Shown: positions 8,069 to 16,232 of the stretch, one piece after another
Numbering within the stretch: the first letter of the stretch is position 1
Layout of the letters: every line of letters starts with the position of its first letter
DNA from: Pseudomonas sp. K2I15
Lineage (GTDB): Bacteria > Pseudomonadota > Gammaproteobacteria > Pseudomonadales > Pseudomonadaceae
NCBI RefSeq assembly: GCF_002204795.1
Contig: NZ_NIXO01000024.1
Coordinates: 28,844-92,843 of the forward strand
Direction of reading: 5' to 3'
Length of the DNA stretch: 64,000 nucleotides
Made by a program: the position numbers and the translations under genes
Notes under the pieces: generated by a model
What the model was told of the DNA's origin: nothing
Databases searched by the model: none
What the model saw: the letters and a program-made list of their open reading frames with translations, nothing else

Positions 8069-11000
8069 TCAGACGAGGGGTTTAGGCTCGTGCTCTTCTT
8101 CCAGGGCTTTAGGGTTGTGCTCTACCACTTCTTCAACGGAACGCAGGTTCTCCTCGACAGCAGGGGCAGTGTGCTCAACCACAGCTTCGGTTACCGGAGC
8201 AGGGGCTGCTTCGACAACTTCAGCGACGACCGGTGCAGCTTCGACAGGCGCCGACGCAGCAGCGGCAGCAGCCAGTTCAGCTTCCTTGCGACGACGACGC
8301 ACTTCACGCGGGTCGTTCGGCGCACGACCGTTTTCTGTCAGGGCGCTGGCCGGGGCGGCTTCAACCACCGGTGCTGCCACTTCGGCAACCACTGGCGCTT
8401 CAACCACTGGAGCAGGCTCGGCAACAACGGCGACGGGTTCAGCGGCGACAACCACTTCAGCGACTGGCGCTGGAGCTTGTTCGACGACTGGAGCCGGTGC
8501 GGGTGCTTCGACCGCTTCAACTACTGCGGCTGGCTCGGCAGTCCACTGGAAGGCGGTCTGTTCTTCACGAACTTCACGCACTTCAGGGGTCGGCTCGGCA
8601 ACCGGTGCTTCAACAGCGGCTTCAACCACTGGCTGTTGTTCAACAACAACCGCAGGCTCGGCAACCACTTCAGCTTCAGGCTGAGGCTCGCGAACTTCAC
8701 GAACGTGGCGAACCGGTGCTACTTCCACTTCCACTTCCGGAGCAGCTGGCGCTTCGACTGGAGTCGTCGCTTCAACCACTGGCGCTTCGACGACTGGCGT
8801 CTCTACAACCGTGTTTTCCTGGATGGCAGCGGTGGCGGCTTCAGCTTGCTCGTTGGCTTGGGCTTCAGCAGGTGCGCTGATGACCGAGCTGGCAACAGCA
8901 GCGGTAACGGCCAGGCCGGCAGCCAGTTCGGCGCCAGTGGGTTCGTCGGTTGCAGTGGCTTCGCCGGTCTCTTCCGAGCCTTCGATTTCATTGCCGTTGG
9001 CATCACGTTGACGCTCACGACGGTTGCTGCGACGACGCTGGCCACGGGAGCGGCGGCGTGGACGATCGCCTTCGGCGTTGTCCTGGCCGTCTTCCTGTTG
9101 CTGATCTTCGTTGGACAGCAGCTCTTCTTCTTCACCGGCAACAGCAGCCTGCTCGGCACGTGGTTGACGCTCTTCACGAGGAGCGCGCGGCGCACGTTCT
9201 TCACGCGGCTGGCGAGCTGGACGCTCTTCAGCCGTGGCAACGGTGGCAGCAGCAGCGGCTACGGCCGGAGCAGCATCCAGCGGCTCGCGCAGTTCACGCA
9301 CACGTTCTTCACGCTCGCCACGTGGCTTGCGGTCTTCACGAGGAGCGCGTGGCGCGCGCGGTGCACGTTCTTCGCGCGGTGCGCGCTCTTCACGGGCTAC
9401 AACTGGCGTTTCTTCACGGGCTTCGCGCGGTTGGCGTTCTTCACGTGGGGCGCGTTCTTCGCGGGGTGCACGTTCTTCACGAGGCTTGCGCTCTTCGTCA
9501 CGGCGACCGTTGCGATTGCGGCTCTGCTGGCGACCGTTGCGACGCTCTTCGTTGCGTGCAGGGCGTTCGGTGGCAGGCTTCTCGACCACAACTGGAGCTA
9601 CCGGCTCTTCCTTGGTGGCGAACAGGCTGACCAGCGACTTCACCAGGCCCTTGAACAGGCTTGGCTCAGGCAGGGCGGCTGGCGCTGCAACCGGAGCAAC
9701 AGCTTCAACCGGAACCGGTGCGTTGGCACGGGCTGGCGCGGTCTTGACGGCGGCTTCCTGGCGAACCAGGGTGCGGGTCGCAGCGGCTGGCTGGACTTCT
9801 TCCACTTCGGCAGCGGCAGCAGCGATTTCGTAGCTGGACTGATTAACGTGGGCTTCGGGGCTGTCATCACGCAGGCGCTGCACTTCGAAGTGCGGCGTCT
9901 CGAGGTGATCGTTCGGCAGGATGACGATGCGGGCACGGGTGCGCAGTTCGATCTTGGTGATCGAGTTGCGTTTTTCGTTGAGCAGGAACGCAGCGACCGG
10001 GATCGGCACCTGGGCGCGCACTTCGGCAGTGCGGTCTTTCAGGGCTTCTTCTTCGATCAGGCGCAGGATCGCCAGCGACAGCGATTCAACATCACGGATG
10101 ATGCCGGTGCCGTTGCAGCGCGGGCAGACGATGCCGCTGCTTTCGCCAAGCGATGGACGCAGGCGCTGACGGGACATTTCCAGCAGGCCGAAGCGCGAGA
10201 TGCGGCCGACTTGTACGCGGGCACGGTCAGCTTCCAGGCATTCGCGGACTTTCTCTTCCACGGCGCGCTGGTTCTTGGCTGGGGTCATGTCGATGAAATC
10301 GATCACGATCAGGCCGCCGATATCACGCAGGCGCAGCTGGCGGGCGATTTCTTCAGCCGCTTCCAGGTTGGTCTGCAGGGCGGTTTCTTCGATGTCGCTA
10401 CCCTTCGTGGCGCGCGCCGAGTTGATGTCGATGGACACCAGGGCTTCGGTCGGGTCGATCACGATGGAGCCGCCGGAAGGCAGTTCGACTACGCGCTGGA
10501 AAGCGGTTTCGATCTGGCTTTCGATCTGGAAACGGTTGAACAGCGGAACGCTGTCTTCGTACAGCTTGATCTTGCTGGCGTACTGCGGCATCACCTGGCG
10601 GATGAAGGTCAGGGCTTCGTCCTGGGCTTCAACGCTGTCGATCAGCACTTCGCCGATGTCCTGGCGCAGGTAATCGCGGATAGCGCGGATGATCACGTTG
10701 CTTTCCTGGTAGATCAGGAATGGCGCGGAACGATCCAGCGACGCTTCTTTGATAGCGGTCCACAGTTGCAGCAGGTAGTCGAGGTCCCACTGCATTTCTT
10801 CGCTGCTGCGGCCAAGGCCGGCAGTGCGCACGATCAGGCCCATGTCGGCCGGAGCGACCAAGCCGTTCAGCGCTTCACGCAGTTCGTTGCGTTCTTCGCC
10901 TTCGATGCGACGGGAGATACCGCCGGCACGCGGGTTGTTCGGCATCAGGACCAGATAGCGGCCAGCCAGGCTGATGAAGGTGGTCAGGGCGGCGCCCTTG

Positions 11001-11326
11001 TTGCCACGTTCTTCTTTTTCCACCTGAACGATGACTTCCTGGCCTTCGCTCAGGACGTCCTTGATGTTCACGCGGCCTTCGGGGGCTTTCTTGAAGTATT
11101 CGCGGGAGATTTCTTTGAGGGGCAGGAAGCCATGGCGCTCGGAGCCGAAATCGACAAAGGCAGCCTCAAGGCTTGGTTCGATACGAGTAATCCGGCCTTT
11201 ATAGATGTTGGCCTTCTTTTGCTCGCGTGCACCGGACTCGATGTCCAGGTCGTAGAGGCGTTGGCCGTCTACCAGTGCAACACGCAACTCTTCGGGTTGA
11301 GTTGCGTTAATCAGCATTCTTTTCAT
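8069..11326 (-). CDS. rne: Ribonuclease E
   Basis: RNase E is the main endoribonuclease of mRNA decay and rRNA/tRNA processing and the scaffold of the degradosome. 1085 residues. The start MKRMLINATQ is the family start; an upstream in-frame ATG (11374) adds a non-homologous stretch. The N-terminal catalytic half has an S1 domain (about 35-125), catalytic aspartates in SIDINSARAT and VIDFIDMTP, and the zinc link CPRCNGTG. The C-terminal half is low complexity: an Arg/Glu-rich block with REERAP repeats (likely RNA and helicase binding) and a long Val/Glu/Pro/Ala-rich region, ending in HEPKPLV. Both halves are intact. It is divergent from rluC behind a long leader. Confidence 0.97.
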   Translation of the reverse strand: MKRMLINATQPEELRVALVDGQRLYDLDIESGAREQKKANIYKGRITRIEPSLEAAFVDFGSERHGFLPLKEISREYFKKAPEGRVNIKDVLSEGQEVIVQVEKEERGNKGAALTTFISLAGRYLVLMPNNPRAGGISRRIEGEERNELREALNGLVAPADMGLIVRTAGLGRSSEEMQWDLDYLLQLWTAIKEASLDRSAPFLIYQESNVIIRAIRDYLRQDIGEVLIDSVEAQDEALTFIRQVMPQYASKIKLYEDSVPLFNRFQIESQIETAFQRVVELPSGGSIVIDPTEALVSIDINSARATKGSDIEETALQTNLEAAEEIARQLRLRDIGGLIVIDFIDMTPAKNQRAVEEKVRECLEADRARVQVGRISRFGLLEMSRQRLRPSLGESSGIVCPRCNGTGIIRDVESLSLAILRLIEEEALKDRTAEVRAQVPIPVAAFLLNEKRNSITKIELRTRARIVILPNDHLETPHFEVQRLRDDSPEAHVNQSSYEIAAAAAEVEEVQPAAATRTLVRQEAAVKTAPARANAPVPVEAVAPVAAPAALPEPSLFKGLVKSLVSLFATKEEPVAPVVVEKPATERPARNEERRNGRQQSRNRNGRRDEERKPREERAPREERAPREERQPREAREETPVVAREERAPREERAPRAPRAPREDRKPRGEREERVRELREPLDAAPAVAAAAATVATAEERPARQPREERAPRAPREERQPRAEQAAVAGEEEELLSNEDQQQEDGQDNAEGDRPRRRSRGQRRRSNRRERQRDANGNEIEGSEETGEATATDEPTGAELAAGLAVTAAVASSVISAPAEAQANEQAEAATAAIQENTVVETPVVEAPVVEATTPVEAPAAPEVEVEVAPVRHVREVREPQPEAEVVAEPAVVVEQQPVVEAAVEAPVAEPTPEVREVREEQTAFQWTAEPAAVVEAVEAPAPAPVVEQAPAPVAEVVVAAEPVAVVAEPAPVVEAPVVAEVAAPVVEAAPASALTENGRAPNDPREVRRRRKEAELAAAAAASAPVEAAPVVAEVVEAAPAPVTEAVVEHTAPAVEENLRSVEEVVEHNPKALEEEHEPKPLV
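9150..9500 (-). repeat. Degenerate short tandem repeats inside rne (Arg-rich region)
   Basis: Imperfect repeats of about 12-18 bases built on CTTCACGAGGAGCGCG-like units (plus-strand view) encode REERAP/REERQP peptide repeats of RNase E. The repeats give the C-terminal scaffold its positive and negative charge pattern and are a likely site of length variation between strains. Confidence 0.7.
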
Positions 11327-11700
11327 GTTGTACCGTCGGTTTCCGGGCTGCCGGAAACGGCGTTCGGCACACACGACTTCTCACGGTCGGTGTCAGGTGC
11401 GTCAAGAGTGGTTGGCCACTCCAGTGTCCAGCAATACCCGCCAAAATGGGCGATATCGCGACGTACGCTTCCTGCTTGCTGTGGTGACTTAAGCACTCAG
11501 TCAGGAGGAGGAATCAACCGGCGACTGTGGACGAGATGAAGCGTCTAAATATAAGCCTAGTGCTACACGGTCCGACGGTTGTGCATCTCCACCCTACACG
11601 TATCCCTGATAATTCGGGTGCTGCCGCGCGCAGAATCCGCAGCGGGTTGGCATTTACCGTGTTCTCCAATGGGGAGAACACGCTCATGGCTAAACAAGAC
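11327..11700 (-). promoter_or_regulatory. Structured 5' leader of rne (rne-II-like)
   Basis: The region upstream of rne has no gene but three strong hairpins in the direction of rne transcription: an 8-bp stem GTTTCCGG/CCGGAAAC with a 4-base loop at 11339-11358, a 6-bp stem GAGTGG/CCACTC at 11406-11421, and a 10-bp stem CGTGTTCTCC/GGAGAACACG at 11658-11682. RNase E genes are known to be autoregulated through 5' UTR hairpins, and a Pseudomonas-specific motif (rne-II) has been described upstream of rne. I infer that this is that element; its exact boundaries and promoter are not resolved. No classical Shine-Dalgarno stands before the ATG. Confidence 0.65.
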
Positions 11701-12064
11701 CGGGTGTGGGCGACTGTGCTCTCACTCAGCTTGTAACAGGCGTTGTTTCCGAAGCATTCGCCGTGGTCTGGCTCAAGACTGACTGCACTTTGTGAACTGG
11801 CCGTAAATATCGGCGCAAAAGGCGAGTAATCACTCTGCTTTTTGCACTCGCTTCAGGCCTCATGTCACCTGCGCTTGTTACAATCTCGAGCCTTCCAGGG
11901 TGGCGAAAGCCCCGTAGGACGGCCTCGCGTCCTGATGAATTGCGATGGTCAGGGCCGGCAGTTTGCCGCTAGTCCTCTGTCCAGGCCGCTTTTGGCGGCG
12001 TTCGCGACTATAGCAGCAATGATTAAGTGCTTCAATTCCATAAAAAATTGTTATCATCGCCGCC
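11701..12064. other. Remainder of the rne-rluC divergent intergenic region
   Basis: No convincing gene is seen. The region should contain the rne promoter(s) on the minus strand and the rluC promoter at its right end (TATCAT at 12052-12057). Short open frames here lack ribosome-binding sites and family resemblance. Confidence 0.5.
12052..12057 (+). promoter_or_regulatory. Possible -10 box of rluC
   Basis: TATCAT seven bases before the rluC ATG. No good -35 hexamer is visible at 16-18 bases upstream (GCTTCA at 12029-12034 is weak), so this is tentative. Confidence 0.35.
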
Positions 12065-13024
12065 ATGACGACTACCGCCCCCCAGACCCCCAGCGTCCAG
12101 CTGCTTGAGGTCTCGCCGGAATATGCCGGCCAACGCATCGACAACTTTCTTCTTGCCAGGCTCAAAGGCGTGCCCAAGACCTTGATTTACCGCATTTTGC
12201 GTAAAGGCGAAGTGCGCGTGAACAAGGGCCGGATCAAGCCCGAGTACAAGCTGCAGGCGGGTGACATCATCCGTGTGCCGCCGGTGCGGGTGCCTGAGCG
12301 GGACGAACCGGTTCCTCTGGCCCAGGGCCTGTTGCAGCGCCTTGAAGCGTCGATTGTCTTCGAAGACAACAAGCTGATCGTGATCAACAAGCCTTGCGGC
12401 ATCGCTGTTCACGGCGGCAGCGGCCTGAACTACGGGGTGATCGAAGCCTTTCGTCAGTTGCGCCCGGATGCCAAGGAGTTGGAGTTGGTCCACCGTCTGG
12501 ACCGTGACACCTCCGGCCTGCTGATGATCGCCAAAAAGCGCAGCATGTTGCGCCACCTGCATGCCGCCCTGCGCGGTGATGGCGTGGACAAGCGCTACAT
12601 GGCGCTGGTGCGCGGCAACTGGGCCACCTCGATCAAAAGCGTCCGTGCGCCGTTGCAGAAGAGCAACCTGCGCTCCGGCGAACGCATGGTCGAGGTGGAC
12701 GAGGAGGGCAAAGAAGCGCTGACCCTGTTCAAGGTACTGCGCCGCTTTGGTGACTTCGCGACCATGGTCGAGGCCAAGCCGGTCACTGGCCGTACCCACC
12801 AGATTCGTGTGCATACCCTGCACGCGGGTCACTGCATCGCTGGCGATACCAAATACGGCGACGAGGATTTCTCCAAGGAAATCCGTGACCTGGGCGGCAA
12901 GCGCCTGTTCCTGCACGCCTACATGCTGACCGTGCCGCTGCCGGACGGCGGCGAGTTGAAGCTACAAGCGCCTGTCGATGAGATGTGGGCCAAGACCGTG
13001 GAGCGCCTGAGTGCCGCACCCTGA
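12065..13024 (+). CDS. rluC: 23S rRNA pseudouridine(955/2504/2580) synthase RluC
   Basis: RluC isomerises three uridines of 23S rRNA near the peptidyl-transferase centre. The 319-residue protein has an N-terminal S4 RNA-binding domain (QRIDNFLLARLKG, VRVNKGRIKPEYKL, about residues 20-80) and the RluA-type catalytic motif HRLDRDTSGLL with the catalytic Asp near residue 147. RTHQIRVH follows near residue 245. It is divergent from rne, as in E. coli. There is no Shine-Dalgarno before the ATG, and a TATCAT box ends seven bases upstream, so the transcript may have almost no leader. It overlaps the next gene by 14 bases. Confidence 0.96.
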   Translation: MTTTAPQTPSVQLLEVSPEYAGQRIDNFLLARLKGVPKTLIYRILRKGEVRVNKGRIKPEYKLQAGDIIRVPPVRVPERDEPVPLAQGLLQRLEASIVFEDNKLIVINKPCGIAVHGGSGLNYGVIEAFRQLRPDAKELELVHRLDRDTSGLLMIAKKRSMLRHLHAALRGDGVDKRYMALVRGNWATSIKSVRAPLQKSNLRSGERMVEVDEEGKEALTLFKVLRRFGDFATMVEAKPVTGRTHQIRVHTLHAGHCIAGDTKYGDEDFSKEIRDLGGKRLFLHAYMLTVPLPDGGELKLQAPVDEMWAKTVERLSAAP

Positions 13025-13673
13025 CTACAAGCTGCTGATCTTTGATTGGGACGGCACCCTGTGCGATTCCATTGGTCGGATTGTCGAGTCGATGCACGCA
13101 GCGTCGACCCGTTCCGGTTACGCGTTGTGCGACGACCTGGCGGTCAAGGGCATTATCGGTCTGGGCCTGCCGGAAGCGATCCGCACCCTGTATCCCGAGA
13201 TTGGCGATGACGAGCTGATAGCGTTTCGTCAGCACTACGCCGATTACTACATGGCGCTTGATGCCCAGCCGTCGCCGCTGTTTGAAGGCGTGGCGCAGGC
13301 CATGGAAGCGTTTCGCTCCGATGGTTACCACCTCGCAGTGGCGACCGGCAAGGCTCGGCGCGGCCTGGACCGGGTGCTCAAGGCCCATGGCTGGGGAGAT
13401 TATTTCGACGCGACCCGTGCGGCGGATGAAACTGCCAGCAAGCCCCATCCTCTGATGCTCGAACAGATCCTCGCTCAATGTGGCGTGTCGCCTCGGCGGG
13501 CGTTGATGGTGGGTGATGCGTCGTTCGATCTGATGATGGCACGCAATGCTGGCATGGACTCCGTGGCGGTCAGCTACGGCGCCCAGTCTGCCCAGGCCTT
13601 GCAGGCGTATGAGCCGAGACTGACGATTGACCGTTTTTCTGAATTGCAGGCCTGGCTCAGCCGGGCCCATTAA
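13011..13673 (+). CDS. HAD-IA family hydrolase (phosphoglycolate phosphatase-like)
   Basis: A 220-residue haloacid dehalogenase-type phosphatase. Motif I FDWDGTLCDS (about residues 10-19) contains the nucleophilic and acid Asp; motif II is the T of VATGKARRG, motif III the Lys of SKPHP, and motif IV GDASFDLMMA. A helical cap sits between motifs I and II, as in subfamily IA. The substrate is unknown. The GTG start lies 14 bases inside the rluC end, an arrangement that is conserved in Pseudomonas and suggests translational coupling. Confidence 0.9.
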   Translation: MPHPDYKLLIFDWDGTLCDSIGRIVESMHAASTRSGYALCDDLAVKGIIGLGLPEAIRTLYPEIGDDELIAFRQHYADYYMALDAQPSPLFEGVAQAMEAFRSDGYHLAVATGKARRGLDRVLKAHGWGDYFDATRAADETASKPHPLMLEQILAQCGVSPRRALMVGDASFDLMMARNAGMDSVAVSYGAQSAQALQAYEPRLTIDRFSELQAWLSRAH

Positions 13674-13694
13674 GTCTTTGCTGGGGTAGATGGC

Positions 13695-14687
13695 ATGACC
13701 GATGAGTGGAAAGCGCCTGAGAAGGCCAATGCCGATAACAATGGCGATGACAAAAGCTGGAAGTTGCTGGAAAAGACCCTGCTGGCCAGTGTGCAGGAGC
13801 AGCGTCGCTCGCGGCGCTGGGGGATCTTTTTCAAGCTCCTGACCTTTATTTATCTGCTGGGCATGCTGGCGTTGTTCAGTCCGCTGATGGATATGGAAAA
13901 GAGCGCCACGCGTAGCGGTAATTACACGGCGTTGATCGAGGTGCGCGGGGTGATTGCCGATAAGGAGTCTGCCAGTGCCGACAATATCGTCAGCAGCCTG
14001 CGGGCCGCCTTCGAGGACTCCAAGGTCAAGGCTGTGATCCTGCGCATCAACAGTCCGGGCGGCAGTCCGGTGCAGTCGGGATATGTGTATGACGAGATTC
14101 GTCGCCTGCGCGCCCTGCATCCGGACATCAAGCTGTACGCGGTGATCTCCGACCTGGGTGCCTCGGGCGCCTATTATATTGCCAGCGCCGCCGACCAGAT
14201 CTATGCCGACAAGGCCAGCCTGGTGGGTTCCATTGGTGTGACGGCGGCCGGCTACGGCTTTGTCGGCACCATGGAGAAGCTGGGGGTTGAGCGGCGTACT
14301 TACACGTCGGGCGAGCACAAGTCGTTCCTGGACCCGTTCCAGCCGCAAAAGGCGGATGAAACGCAGTTCTGGCAGGGCGTGCTGGACACCACTCATCGCC
14401 AGTTCATTGCCAGCGTCAAGCAAGGGCGTGGTGACCGGCTCAAGGATAAAGAGCATCCGGAACTGTTCTCCGGCCTGGTCTGGTCCGGTGAGCAAGCGCT
14501 GCCGCTGGGCTTGATCGATGGGCTGGGCAGTGCCAGTTCGGTGGCTCGGGATGTGATTGGCGAGAAAGAACTGGTGGACTTCACCGTTCAGGAATCGCCG
14601 TTTGACCGCTTTTCGAAGAAGCTCGGCGCCAGTGTGGCGGAGCAGTTGGCGATGTGGATGGGCTTCCAGGGGCCGACCCTGCGCTGA
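13695..14687 (+). CDS. sppA: Signal peptide peptidase SppA, 36K type (S49 family)
   Basis: A membrane-anchored serine protease that degrades signal peptides left in the inner membrane. 330 residues is the short bacterial form. After about 35 cytoplasmic residues comes one membrane segment (about 38-58, IFFKLLTFIYLLGMLALFS). The catalytic region contains INSPGGSPVQSG and SDLGASGAYYIASAAD with the nucleophilic Ser near residue 158. The catalytic lysine (in SIGVTAAGYGFVGTMEKLG and following) lies downstream. It follows the HAD gene by 21 bases and ends the rluC operon; a REP element follows. Confidence 0.94.
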   Translation: MTDEWKAPEKANADNNGDDKSWKLLEKTLLASVQEQRRSRRWGIFFKLLTFIYLLGMLALFSPLMDMEKSATRSGNYTALIEVRGVIADKESASADNIVSSLRAAFEDSKVKAVILRINSPGGSPVQSGYVYDEIRRLRALHPDIKLYAVISDLGASGAYYIASAADQIYADKASLVGSIGVTAAGYGFVGTMEKLGVERRTYTSGEHKSFLDPFQPQKADETQFWQGVLDTTHRQFIASVKQGRGDRLKDKEHPELFSGLVWSGEQALPLGLIDGLGSASSVARDVIGEKELVDFTVQESPFDRFSKKLGASVAEQLAMWMGFQGPTLR

Positions 14688-14710
14688 GATCTTGAAAGTG
14701 ATATAGCTCA

Positions 14711-14806
14711 AAATGTGGGAGCGGGCTTGCTCGCGAAGGCGGTGGGTCAGTCGATATTGATGTTGACTGGCACACCGCCTTCGCCAGCAAGCCCGCTCCC
14801 ACATTT
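14711..14806. repeat. REP doublet, GTGGGAGCGGGCTTGCT family
   Basis: Two inverted copies of an element beginning AATGTGGGAGCGGGCTTGCT face each other across about 50 bases, between the convergent ends of sppA and the maf-like gene. The same family recurs at 30551-30643 and 63940-64000. This matches the extragenic palindromic repeats common in P. fluorescens. Confidence 0.9.
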
Positions 14807-14820
14807 GTTTTGTGGTGTTC

Positions 14821-15399
14821 TCAGGGAATCTGCACGCCTTCGGCCAGCAGCATGTCTACCAGTCGAATCAGCGGCAGGCCAATCAGGCTGGTAGCATCCG
14901 GCCCTTCGGTGCTTTGAAACAGGCTCACCCCCAAACCCTCCGCCTTGAAGCTGCCAGCGCAGTCGTAGGGCTGCTCGACGCGCAGGTAGCGCTCGATGCG
15001 GGCTGCGTCCAGGGTGCGCATGTGCACGGTGAAGGGAATGCAGTCGACCTGGCAGTGCCCGGTGGCACTATTCAGCACGGCGAGGCCTGTGAGGAAGCTG
15101 ACGCGCTTGCCGCTCGCCGCCAGCAACTGCTCGCGGGCCTTCTCGAAGGTGTGGGGCTTGCCGATGATCTGGCCGTCGAGTGCGGCGACCTGATCCGAGC
15201 CGATAATCAAATGCCCCGGGTGGCTGCCGGCCAAGGCGCGGGCCTTCTCTTCGGCCAGGCGCTTGACCAGCGCCACGGCAGACTCGTCCGGGCGCCGGCT
15301 TTCGTCGATATCCGGCGAACTGCAGATGAACGGCAGGTGCAGACGATTCAGCAATTCCCGGCGATAAACCGAGCTGGAAGCGAGTAATAAAGGCAGCAT
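14821..15399 (-). CDS. Maf/YceF family nucleotide pyrophosphatase
   Basis: A 192-residue Maf-type housekeeping pyrophosphatase that hydrolyses non-canonical nucleotides. The N-terminal signature LASSSVYRRELL (residues 5-16) and the catalytic region IIGSDQVAALDG (about 65-76) are present. The SDQV form points to the YceF subfamily, whose characterised member cleaves m7GTP, rather than the dTTP/UTP-specific type. The start chosen is MLPLLLASS; the open frame continues upstream through the yceD promoter without homology. It is divergent from yceD-rpmF-plsX, as in E. coli. Confidence 0.93.
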   Translation of the reverse strand: MLPLLLASSSVYRRELLNRLHLPFICSSPDIDESRRPDESAVALVKRLAEEKARALAGSHPGHLIIGSDQVAALDGQIIGKPHTFEKAREQLLAASGKRVSFLTGLAVLNSATGHCQVDCIPFTVHMRTLDAARIERYLRVEQPYDCAGSFKAEGLGVSLFQSTEGPDATSLIGLPLIRLVDMLLAEGVQIP

Positions 15400-15467
15400 G
15401 GGCGTCTCCTCAAGGCAGTCGCGGATTCTAGCGGGGAGGCCTCGCGACGGACAGGGCTGAATTTCCT

Positions 15468-15495
15468 TTGACATGGCTGGGTGCATCCCTATAAT
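15468..15495 (+). promoter_or_regulatory. Sigma-70 promoter of yceD-rpmF-plsX
   Basis: A perfect -35 box TTGACA (15468-15473) and a perfect -10 box TATAAT (15490-15495), separated by 16 bases. The expected transcription start is at about 15501-15503, only two to four bases before the yceD ATG at 15505. Confidence 0.88.
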
Positions 15496-15504
15496 GCTGC
15501 GCCT

Positions 15505-16032
15505 ATGTTGAATGACCCGATTCCACCTCACGTTGACCCGCGCAAATTGGCTGATCGTGGCACTACCCTTCAAGGTGAAGTGCTGCTGGCCGATTTGGAG
15601 AGACTCTGCGACCCGCTTTCCGACACTGTCGGTACGGTGCAGGCTAAATTCGTTTTTGAACGAGATGAACGTAAGTCTGTGGTAATCCACAGCTTTATCG
15701 ACACCGAAGTCAAAATGGTTTGCCAGCGTTGTCTTGAGCTGGTCACCCTGCCGATCCACAGCGAATGCAGTTATGCTGTGGTGAAAGAGGGTGCGAATAC
15801 CCAGTCGTTGCCGAAAGGTTATGACGTGCTGGAACTGGGCGAAGATCCTTTGGATCTGCAGTCACTGATCGAGGAGGAGCTTTTGCTCGCCTTGCCCATT
15901 GTGCCTGCTCATCATCCGGAAGAATGCCAGCAGCCGGCGGGTCTCGATGAGCCCGAACCGAGCGAGGACGAGGTAACGCGGTCCAACCCGTTCAGTGTAT
16001 TGGCGCAGTTAAAGCGTGACCCAAACGTTTAG
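15505..16032 (+). CDS. yceD: YceD family protein (DUF177), 23S rRNA accumulation
   Basis: A 175-residue DUF177 protein. In E. coli, YceD is linked to 23S rRNA accumulation and is cotranscribed with rpmF. The four-cysteine-type region here shows CQRCLELVTLP (about residue 73-83) and a late Cys (HHPEECQQP), which may bind a metal. The start MLNDPIPPHV was chosen because the next upstream in-frame codon (GTG 15481) lies within the promoter spacer. The promoter position leaves almost no 5' leader. rpmF follows after 13 bases. Confidence 0.92.
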   Translation: MLNDPIPPHVDPRKLADRGTTLQGEVLLADLERLCDPLSDTVGTVQAKFVFERDERKSVVIHSFIDTEVKMVCQRCLELVTLPIHSECSYAVVKEGANTQSLPKGYDVLELGEDPLDLQSLIEEELLLALPIVPAHHPEECQQPAGLDEPEPSEDEVTRSNPFSVLAQLKRDPNV

Positions 16033-16045
16033 GAGTTAATCAATT

Positions 16046-16228
16046 ATGGCTGTTCAGCAGAACAAAAAATCCCGCTCTGCCCGTGACATGCGTCGTTCGC
16101 ACGACGCCCTGACGGCAAGCACTCTGTCTGTAGAAAAAACCACCGGTGAAGTTCACCTGCGTCACCACGTATCGCCAGAAGGCGTATACCGTGGCCGTAA
16201 AGTGATCGACAAGGGCGCTGACGAGTAA
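16046..16228 (+). CDS. rpmF: 50S ribosomal protein L32
   Basis: A 60-residue L32 with the typical start MAVQQNKKSRSARDMRRSHD and the HHVSPEGVYRGRKV block. No zinc-ribbon cysteines are present, as in the Cys-minus gamma-proteobacterial L32. An AGGAG box (TTTAGGAGTTAATC) precedes the ATG. It is encoded between yceD and plsX, linking ribosome and lipid synthesis as in E. coli. Confidence 0.98.
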   Translation: MAVQQNKKSRSARDMRRSHDALTASTLSVEKTTGEVHLRHHVSPEGVYRGRKVIDKGADE

Positions 16229-16232
16229 TCAC

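Noticed and set aside
8063..11539. A 1158-codon plus-strand open frame across rne
   Set aside because: It is antisense to an unmistakable RNase E, rich in Phe, Gly, Arg and Ser from the codon pattern of the opposite strand, and has no family resemblance. High GC and biased third positions explain its length.
14770..14790. A TGGCACACCGCCTTCGC stretch considered as a sigma-54 promoter
   Set aside because: It lies inside a REP element between convergent genes, lacks the TTGC box and has no gene downstream.
12783..14804. A 673-codon minus-strand frame under rluC, the HAD gene and sppA
   Set aside because: It spans three well-supported plus-strand genes and has no plausible protein features.
14711..14806. 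Repeated palindromes considered as a CRISPR array
   Set aside because: The repeats occur once or twice per gap as inverted pairs, not as regularly spaced direct repeats with unique spacers, and no cas genes are present.
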